A stretch of 19,333 bases of DNA, from the NCBI GenBank assembly GCA_964558665.1, contig CAZLFA010000072.1, positions 1-19,333 of the forward strand. The letters run 5' to 3'. Under the pieces are notes generated by a model. The model had not been told where the DNA came from. It saw only the letters and a list, made by a program, of their open reading frames with translations, and ran no database searches. Position 1 is the first letter of the stretch. Each line of letters starts with the position of its first letter. Both the position numbers and the translations under genes were made by a program. The stretch is from CAZLFA01 sp964558665. GTDB lineage: Bacteria; Desulfobacterota; Syntrophia; Syntrophales; PHBD01. Positions 7,538 through 14,600 of this stretch are shown one piece after another.

Positions 7538-8560
7538 CTATAATTTCGAAATGTCTTCGACGATTTTTCTGATATCAATATTCACCGGACAATACATGAC
7601 ACAGCGACCGCAGCCGACGCAGGCGATCGCATTAAAGTTGTCTACATAATATTTAAACTTGTGCATCGTACGCTGGCGCCATCTCTCCTTCTGGGAAGGT
7701 CTGGGGTTGTGACCGGACGTTTCCAGAGTAAACAGCGGAAACATGCATGAATCCCAATTCCTGATGCGGACGCCGTCAGAATGCTTTACCTGGTCACTTA
7801 TGTCAAAGCAGTGACAGGTCGGGCAAAGATACGTGCACGTCCCGCAGGCCAGGCACTTCTGGTGAATGGTATTCCAGAATGGATTATCAAAGTTATTGTC
7901 CAGAATCGGCTTGATTTCCTTTGCGGGGATCTTTGACTTTATCTCCCCTTCCGCCTGCGCAGCAACGGCCGCTTTCTTCTGCACAGCGGCATCGTCCGGT
8001 TTTGCCTCACCAAGGTATTTCAAAAATTTTTCTCCCTTGGCGGTTATTACTTCAGCAAGATACTGATCTCCCAGGTCTGTTAAAAGGATGTCGGCACCGT
8101 CAGATGAAGTAGGGCTTCCTCCCACGGACGTACAGAAACACGTCGCATAGGGCGGGTGAGCGCATGCAAGAGCAATAATAGTTGTCTTGTTGCGTTTGTC
8201 GATATAAAAATCATCCCTGTATTTTTCCTGATCGAAAAGCATATCCAGGAGCACATAACTTCTGGCATCGCAGGGGCGAGCGCCGAAAAGCACTGCTCCC
8301 GAGGCTTCCGTTTCCAGACTCTTCAGCACTGCACCTTTATCCGTCTTCGTGTAGCGCATCATAATTTCAGTGTGGGGAAAGAAGAAGTTCTTCGGGGCAT
8401 TCTTGCTATTGGCGTAAACTGTTAAAGGTTCCTCGCCTTTTTCGAGCACTTTGAACAGGACATTGTCTTCGACCTTGACCGGCGCATAGACTGGCATATC
8501 ATCGGCGATTTTCTTGACAATCCCCGCCAGCGCGTCTTTCTTGATTAACCTTTTTTCCAT
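7538..8560 (-). CDS. FlxB/HydB-like dicluster Fe-S subunit
   Basis: Predicted 340-aa iron-sulfur protein similar to sulfhydrogenase beta (HydB) and anaerobic sulfite reductase A. The N-terminal domain carries the family motif GARPCDARSY (93-102) and a cysteine group CAHPPYATCFC (133-143). Two C-terminal ferredoxin motifs follow: CLACGTCTYLCPTCHC (236-251) and CVGCGRCVMYCPVNIDI (314-330). It would relay electrons between the FAD/NAD(P) subunit encoded next and the Hdr part of the complex. A short acidic/alanine-rich linker lies around 185-205. Start ATG at 8560 has AAGG 6 nt upstream. The stop is 13 bp before the next start. Confidence 0.87.
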   Translation of the reverse strand: MEKRLIKKDALAGIVKKIADDMPVYAPVKVEDNVLFKVLEKGEEPLTVYANSKNAPKNFFFPHTEIMMRYTKTDKGAVLKSLETEASGAVLFGARPCDARSYVLLDMLFDQEKYRDDFYIDKRNKTTIIALACAHPPYATCFCTSVGGSPTSSDGADILLTDLGDQYLAEVITAKGEKFLKYLGEAKPDDAAVQKKAAVAAQAEGEIKSKIPAKEIKPILDNNFDNPFWNTIHQKCLACGTCTYLCPTCHCFDISDQVKHSDGVRIRNWDSCMFPLFTLETSGHNPRPSQKERWRQRTMHKFKYYVDNFNAIACVGCGRCVMYCPVNIDIRKIVEDISKL

Positions 8561-8568
8561 AGTATGCC

Positions 8569-8655
8569 TTATCCGATGGTTTGTGGTTTTATTACTTTCA
8601 CAGGCACCGGGCCTTCTTTCGATCCTTGCGCCCGTTCCCGAAACTTCCTACATCA
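8569..8655 (-). other. Possible recoded C-terminal tail of HdrB after in-frame TGA
   Basis: From the HdrB TGA the frame continues as Cys-Arg-Lys-Phe-Arg... to PVPVKVIKPQTIG and a TAA at 8571-8569. This would fill most of the 92-bp gap, the longest between the closely packed hdrC, hdrB and flx-like genes, and leave 8 bp before the next ATG. Against it: the other two frames of this short stretch are also largely open, and no clear SECIS hairpin is evident (only a UUUCG/CGAAA stem with a 17-nt loop). An ordinary stop is the default reading. Confidence 0.25.
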
Positions 8656-9498
8656 GCCTAAACTCCCCACCAGTTGCGAGGGGTCAACATTGTGGAGTTT
8701 AAACCATTCAGCCGTACCTTGCAATCCCATGGCCAGTGCAACCAGTTCCGTGAAGTAGAATACCGGCAGCTTAAGATGACCGCTGGCTCTCATATCCAGG
8801 TTGGCCATGCAGACCGGGCAGGCTGTTACAATGCAGTCAGCGCCGGCTTCACGAGCCATGGTCATAAGTTTGTCCACCATGGAAACCACAATCGATGTTT
8901 TGCTGATCGTAAGGCTGCCGCCGCAACAGTCAGTCTTATAGGACCAGGGTTTTACTTCCGCACCGATGGTCTTCAGTATCCCGTCCAGCAGGACCGGGTT
9001 TTCGTAGTCATCGAACTCGCAGACTTCCGGCGGCCTGAGCAGCAGACAGCCGTAATATGAAACCGCCTTCAGCCCATTGAGCTTTTTCGTCACCTTGGAG
9101 GCCAGATTATCGAGGCCGATGCTGTTATAGATAATGTCTATGGGATTTCTTATGGAGAGCTCTCCTTTATATTTACCGCCGACAACCTTTTCCACATCGC
9201 TCTTCAGGGATTCGTCATGGCCGAGATGGTGCTGAGCCGACTTAAATCTGTTGAAACAGGCTGCACACGGCACCATGACCTCCTTCAGATCACTTTTTTC
9301 GGCGAGCATAAGGTTTCTTGCCGGCAGCGCTACGGAGAGTTTAAAGTTCGTAGCATGTGCCGATGTGGCACCGCAGCAGGACCAGTCCTCGACTTCTTTC
9401 AACTCAATCCCCAGGGCGCGGCTTACCGCCTTCATCGACTGATCATACTCCTTGGCGGTGCCATGCAGTGAACATCCAGGATAATATTGAACTTTCAA
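8653..9498 (-). CDS. hdrB: HdrB, heterodisulfide reductase subunit B
   Basis: Predicted 281-aa protein with two CCG domains that bind the non-cubane [4Fe-4S] clusters of HdrB. The pattern is C-x31-CC-x35-CxxC (Cys9, Cys41/42, Cys78, Cys81) and again C-x39-CC-x34-CxxC (Cys151, Cys191/192, Cys227, Cys230). All expected cysteines are present, so the active site for reducing a disulfide or an analogous substrate looks intact. Start is TTG at 9498, with a strong AAGGAGG 6 nt upstream. The annotated end is a TGA at 8655-8653; the same frame stays open for 27 more codons and ends in TAA 8 bp before the next gene (see separate entry). Methanogens use CoM-S-S-CoB, but bacteria lack it, so the substrate here is unknown. 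Confidence 0.92.
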   Translation of the reverse strand: MKVQYYPGCSLHGTAKEYDQSMKAVSRALGIELKEVEDWSCCGATSAHATNFKLSVALPARNLMLAEKSDLKEVMVPCAACFNRFKSAQHHLGHDESLKSDVEKVVGGKYKGELSIRNPIDIIYNSIGLDNLASKVTKKLNGLKAVSYYGCLLLRPPEVCEFDDYENPVLLDGILKTIGAEVKPWSYKTDCCGGSLTISKTSIVVSMVDKLMTMAREAGADCIVTACPVCMANLDMRASGHLKLPVFYFTELVALAMGLQGTAEWFKLHNVDPSQLVGSLG

Positions 9499-9521
9499 CT
9501 ATAGCCTCCTTCGTCTACACT

Positions 9522-10049
9522 TCACACATGCTTCGTTTTATCAAAAATATTTCGTACGGATTGAATATCCTTCGTCTTCGGTGATACCAACGCCAGTTTC
9601 CCTTTCAGAAACATGCTGATTCCCATGCCCATATCTGAGAACAAATCACCCGATTTAAGCTTGTATTGAACCATCATGGTAGGTTCATTGATGCGGCCGC
9701 CCATTTTTATATTCGACAAAAATGATTCATGAAACTTGAGAATATTTTTCTCTTTAGCCCCGGTTCCCGTTTCAATGGCCATTTCCCTCAACGCGTCCAT
9801 CATCCGGGCGATGTCCACTTCGTTCGGACAGCGTGTAATGCATGTCTCGCATGATGCGCACAACCAGATTGTAGAACTGTTCAGCACCTCACTGCGCTTG
9901 CCCATCTGGATCATCTTGATCACCTTGTTGGGATTATAATCCATGGCAAAGGCCAAGGGACATCCCGCTGTGCATTTCCGGCAGTGATAACATCTCTGAA
10001 GGGGGACTCCGTTGATCTTTTCGTTCACTTCGTCAAGAAAGGTCTTCAT
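9522..10049 (-). CDS. hdrC: HdrC, heterodisulfide reductase subunit C
   Basis: Predicted 175-aa protein with two ferredoxin-type motifs, CYHCRKCTAGCP (20-31) and CASCETCITRCP (64-75), in the spacing typical of HdrC, followed by a helical C-terminal half. It passes electrons from HdrA to the catalytic HdrB. Start chosen at the ATG at 10049, which has GGAG with 5-nt spacing; an in-frame ATG at 10127 would add 26 residues that do not resemble HdrC and has no Shine-Dalgarno. The stop lies 23 bp before the hdrB TTG start, and the hdrB ribosome binding site lies in that gap. Order hdrC-hdrB is the usual one. Confidence 0.9.
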   Translation of the reverse strand: MKTFLDEVNEKINGVPLQRCYHCRKCTAGCPLAFAMDYNPNKVIKMIQMGKRSEVLNSSTIWLCASCETCITRCPNEVDIARMMDALREMAIETGTGAKEKNILKFHESFLSNIKMGGRINEPTMMVQYKLKSGDLFSDMGMGISMFLKGKLALVSPKTKDIQSVRNIFDKTKHV

Positions 10050-10133
10050 GTTCACTCCATTTAGAGTCTGGCATTCCTCGGTCACTGGCAGACAACCGTA
10101 TGACTTCACCAATACCGTCTGCGACATTCAATA

Positions 10134-11144
10134 TTACGGGTTATAAACAAAGCTTTCATCCTTCTCGTGTTCCCTGAAGGTCTGAAGGCACGGTACGCTG
10201 TTCATGTCGGCACCGGCCCGCGCATCGAACAGCTCAAGGACATCCTTGTCAATCTTCTTCAGATAGGCTCTCAGGTCCACTCCCATGGGGCAGACGGCGA
10301 TGCAGGATCCGCAGTCCACGCAACGGCCGACCATGTGATAGAGACGCATGAGTTGGAAGACCTGTGTATCCGAGGCATCTTCGCCAATACCTACCCACTG
10401 GGGCATGCTCTGTTCCGCAAAGCATGTCGGGCAGTAACAGGATGGACAGGCCTGACGGCATGCATAACAACGCATGCACTTGGCCATCTCCTTCTCGAAA
10501 TAAGCCCAGCGCTCGGCATCAGACTTTCCTTCCAATTCCTCGACCGCGGCGTATTCCTTGTCCACATCCATGGCCGGTGCCTTGTCACCCATCATCACAT
10601 CGGAGATAACCGGGTTATTAAAGCGACAGGTGAGGCAATTGTCGGCCAAAACATTTTTCAGGGCAATTGTCTTATCGCCGCTCCCGGTCTTCACCGACAG
10701 ATGATCGCCCGCAAGAGATCCGTCCACGATATCGGCCCCGTCAACGGCGATTCCCAACTTTTTCCTGTCCACATAACCTGTACAGGGAACACCAATAATG
10801 ACCACTTCTTCCCGGCTGTACTGTTTCTCCTGAAGATGGATCACAATGGACCGGCTAGTGCATCCACGGGCAACGACACCGACCACCTTATTCTTCCGGT
10901 CTTCAGGCTTGACCCTCTTCTGGGCGTTCCGATGCTGCGAAATCACGTCATGTACATACTTCGCCAGATTCTGGACACAGTAGACGTCCCAGACCAGCTT
11001 CTCCGCATCTTCCGGGTTAGTAATGAAGCAGGGTGTTGATGTCAGGGGAAGGGTTCCCTTTTCATAACCGATCACCACATCGACCTTCTGTTCCGTCAGC
11101 AGCCTTTTTGCCTCTTCCCGTATTTTCTTTGCGATATTTTCCAC
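10134..11144 (-). CDS. FrhB/FdhB-like Fe-S oxidoreductase subunit (Flx-type)
   Basis: Predicted protein of about 336 aa (residue numbers below count from the TTG at 11153). The N-terminal domain resembles the FrhB/FdhB family, with conserved cysteines in VARGCTSRS (94-102), GVPCTGY (121-127) and NCLTCRFNNP (172-181). The C-terminal part has CMRCYACRQACPSCYCPTC (226-244) and CVDCGSCIAVCPMGVDL (278-294). FrhB-type domains bind a flavin and exchange electrons with a soluble carrier; with the two ferredoxin motifs this subunit can connect a carrier to the Hdr core. The start is ambiguous: AAGGA lies 10 nt before the GTG at 11144 but only 1-2 nt before a TTG at 11153, so GTG is preferred. It follows the Sec-MvhD gene and precedes hdrC. 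A formate dehydrogenase beta-like role is an alternative, but no FdhA is in the window. Confidence 0.8.
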   Translation of the reverse strand: MENIAKKIREEAKRLLTEQKVDVVIGYEKGTLPLTSTPCFITNPEDAEKLVWDVYCVQNLAKYVHDVISQHRNAQKRVKPEDRKNKVVGVVARGCTSRSIVIHLQEKQYSREEVVIIGVPCTGYVDRKKLGIAVDGADIVDGSLAGDHLSVKTGSGDKTIALKNVLADNCLTCRFNNPVISDVMMGDKAPAMDVDKEYAAVEELEGKSDAERWAYFEKEMAKCMRCYACRQACPSCYCPTCFAEQSMPQWVGIGEDASDTQVFQLMRLYHMVGRCVDCGSCIAVCPMGVDLRAYLKKIDKDVLELFDARAGADMNSVPCLQTFREHEKDESFVYNP

Positions 11145-11198
11145 AGTCTTCAATTCCTTCGTATGCTGTTGTTTGTGAGACCGTAAACCGTCTTATTA

Positions 11199-11636
11199 TT
11201 ACAGGCTCTTTACCAGTTTTTTCGCCGGTCCCAGCGCCCGGACCTTCTCCGTCGCCCCCTTGATAACCTGGGCCCAACGCTCACCTTCGGATGCGGACAC
11301 CCAGGTAAACATGGTTCTGTCCCCTTCCAGACCGATGTAATTCAGGAATCTTTTTAACGTCGCAAACTTGCGGCGCGCCACCAGATTTCCTGAAATGTAG
11401 TGGCATTCACCGGGGTGTCAACCAGACACCAGAACGCCATCGACGCCTTCCTGAAGTGCCTTGACCACGTAGAAAGGATTGATTCTTCCCGTGCAGGGAA
11501 CGCGAATGATCCTCACGTTCGTCGGATACTGAATCCTGCTGATGCCTGCCAGGTCGGCCCCGGCGTATGTGCACCAGTTGCAGACAATGGCAACGAATTT
11601 CGGTTCCCATTCTTTGCTTGCTAAATTTTCAGCCAT
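11199..11636 (-). CDS. mvhD: MvhD-family [2Fe-2S] protein, probable selenoprotein (Sec at TGA 11420-11418)
   Basis: Predicted 145-aa MvhD/FlxD-family protein read through one in-frame TGA at codon 73. Before it: VCNWCTYAGADLAG (Cys19, Cys22) and RVPCTGR (Cys48). Then comes GVLVSG-[TGA]-HPGECHYISGN; family members have Cys at the TGA position (GCHPGxCHY). The reading frame continues without shift to a TAA and the downstream half (RRKFATLKRFL, then FTWVSASEGERW) is standard MvhD sequence. Start at ATG 11636 has AAGGAG 5-6 nt upstream; a start 21 nt earlier lacks that spacing. MvhD links HdrA to hydrogenase, formate dehydrogenase or Flx electron-input modules. Methanococcal VhuD is a known Sec-containing relative, so selenocysteine is far likelier than a nonsense mutation. 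A gene caller would split it at the TGA. Confidence 0.88.
11377..11404 (-). promoter_or_regulatory. Candidate bacterial SECIS hairpin for Sec73 of MvhD
   Basis: Starting 14 nt after the TGA on the minus strand: stem GCCAC / GTGGC, a 3x3 internal loop, an upper stem AUUU / AAAU and apical loop CAGG. The apical loop lies 26-29 nt after the TGA, within the distance expected of bacterial SECIS elements, and contains G. The hairpin lies in coding sequence, as bacterial SECIS do. Hand-folded; no energy computed. Confidence 0.5.
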
Positions 11637-11682
11637 ATATTCTCCTTCCAGCGGCAATATGCGGCTTTATCCGCCATATACC

Positions 11683-14600
11683 TTAGTTTATATTAGATAT
11701 CTGCGCCAACATTTCTTCGTTGTTGAATCCGTTCAGATCGATAGCGTTCATACGGCACGACGCAGTACAGACACCACAGCCCTTACAGAGAACCATATTG
11801 ACCTTGGCACAGGCCTCGGCAACATCAACGGCAACGGCACCGAAGGGGCAGTTCGCCTCACACAGGCCGCAGGCGGCGCAACGTTCCTTGTTCACATATG
11901 CTGTTTTGCCTTCCGCCTCGATAAAATCCTTCGTAAGAATCGTACATGCCCTCGACACGGCTGCGTTTGCCTGGACAATAGACTCGTCGCTCATCTTGGG
12001 TGAGTGCGACATGCCGCACATGAATACGCCGTCCGTCGCAAAATCGACCGGCCGCAGTTTGACGTGCGCTTCGAGGAAAAAGCCATCCTGGTTGGTCGAC
12101 ACCTTCAGCATCTTGCCGATCTCTTCGTTTTCGGGATTGGGAACCGTGCCGACGCTCAACGCGAGCAGAGCGGTTTTCAATTCAACCGATTCATTGAGGA
12201 TCGGATCGAATATTTTTACAGTCAACTTGGTTCCGTCCGTGCTCACTTCGGGTTTACGGTTTTCATCATAACGGATAAATTTCACGTTAAGTTCACGTGC
12301 TTTCTTATAATAGTCTTCCTTCAGACCATATGTGCGTATATCGCGATAGATGACGGTGATGTCCTTGTTCGGATCGGCTTCCTTGAGCTTAAGGGCGTTC
12401 TTAATGGCCTCGGAACAGCAGTAGCGGCTGCAGTAAGGCCTTTCGTCATTTCTGGAACCAACGCACTGGATCATGACGACACTGCCCGCACCCTCCACCT
12501 TGGCATCCTTTTCAGCAATCATCTTTTCCAGTTCACGCTGCGATACCACTCTGTCGGACTGGCCGTAGAGATACTCCTTGGTTTCCAACTCATATGCACC
12601 GGCCGCTACAATAACCACACCGTGCTCAAACTGGTTTTCACTGTCCTTTGTTTTGACAGTCGTCTTATAGTTGCCGATAAACCCTTCTATCTTTTCAATA
12701 TTCGCTCCCGTGAAGACGTGGATTCTCTCGTTCTTCTTTAACTTTTCAATCAACCCGGCCAGATGTTTTCTTGTATCCATGCCTTCGAGAGTGTAATAGA
12801 GCTTTGCGTAATTGCCGCCGAGGGCCGGTTCTTTTTCCACAATATAGGATTCAAATCCCTGGTCCGCCAGAGACAGGGCAGCAGTAATTCCAGCCAAACC
12901 GCCGCCGATGATCAAGGCGGCATGATTCACACTTAACTGTCCCGGTTTCAGTGGTTTCAAATATTCTGCCTTGGCTACCGCCATGCGCACGAGATCCTTT
13001 GCTTTTTCTGTAGCTGCTTCCGGTTCGTGCATGTGCACCCATGAGTTCTGGTCGCGGATATTGGCCATCTCAAAGAGGTAACGGTTCAGACCGGCCTTTT
13101 CACAATTCTCCTGGAAGAGTCCTTCGTGAGTGCGCGGCGAACAAGACGCCACAACAACACGTGTCAGGTTCTGCTCCTTGATTACCTCTCCCATCTTGAC
13201 AGCAGTATCCTGAGAGCAGGTAAAGAGGTTGTCCATTGTAAAGACTACGTTGGGAAGGGTTTTGGCAAACTCAGTAACGGCCGGGACATCCACCACGCCG
13301 CCGATATTGATGCCGCAATGGCAGACAAACACGCCTGTTCTCGGTCCGATACCTCTGATGTCATTTTCCAGGGGAACCTCAACCTCTGTGATCATCGTGT
13401 TGCGTTTGGCCGCCAGCAATCCCTCGGCGCAGGCAGCCGCCGAACTGGCTTCCATAACTGTTTCCGGAATGTCCTTAGGTCCGCCAAAGGCACCGCATAC
13501 AAAGACACCGTCACGAGAAGTCTGTACGGGATTCTCAAGCGACGTCTTGCAGAAACCATGTTCTTCGAGTTCTATTCCTAATGCCTTGGTAAGTGCTAAA
13601 GCCTCTTTAGGCGGAGTAAGACCGACGGAGAGAACAACCATATCGAACTCTTCTTCAGTTAAGGATCCGTCTTCGTTTACATATTTAATGAGCAGATTCT
13701 TCGACTGCTGCAGTTCCTTGATGCTTGACGGCATGGAGCGGATATAGCGAATACCGTATTCATTTTTCGCGCGATTTACAAACCGGTCAAAATCTTTACC
13801 GTGGGCTCTGATATCCATGAAGAATATAGTCGGCTCCAGTTCCTTGGCATGTTCCTTGCCGATGATGGCCTCCTTGGTGGCGTACATACAGCATACTGAC
13901 GAGCACCAACTGTTGTCACAGGAAGTGTCGCGCGAACCGACACACTGGATAAAGGCGAGCTTCTTCGGTTCCTTGCCGTCCGAAATTCTCTGCACGTGGC
14001 CAAAGTAAGGTCCTGACGCAGACAGGATTCTTTCGAACTGGATGCTGGTCACAACATTTTGATACACGCCAAACCCGTACTCACCACGGACATGGGCATC
14101 AAATATCTCAAAACCGGGGGACGCGATAACGGCGCCGACCTCGATGGTTTCTTCCGTAAAGGTATCGTCATGATTCACCGCCTTGGCAATACATACATCC
14201 ACACAACGATAACACTCCGAACAGATACCGCATGACAGACAGCGTTTGGCTTCTCGTACCGCCTCTTCTTCGCTGAATCCTATACCAACCTCTTTGAAAC
14301 CGGTTCTTCTTTCTTCCGGTTTCATGTGAGGATACTTAACCCGCGGTGACTTCTCAATGGCGCTCAAATCAGCCTTGTCAGCCACATCCTTCTTCCAGTC
14401 TTTTTCACGCCCTGCCTTGATGTCTTCTCCGCGCAGATAGCGGTCAATGGATACTGCCGCTTCCTTCCCTGCATAGACAGCCTTGACGACGGTGGCGGGA
14501 CCGGTCACAACATCACCGCCGGCGAACACGCCGGCGACATTGCTGGCAAACGTAACGGGGTCTACATCAAAGTTATTCCACTTGTTGATGGAAATGCCGC

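Noticed and set aside
10167..11039. Plus-strand open frame of about 290 codons
   Set aside because: It is antisense to the FrhB-like gene, whose cysteine motifs are clear; the plus-strand product resembles nothing and has no ribosome binding site.
11199..11657. MvhD as a pseudogene or two separate small genes
   Set aside because: The frame is intact on both sides of a single TGA that falls exactly on a conserved Cys position, and a Sec-containing relative is known, so recoding is the better explanation.
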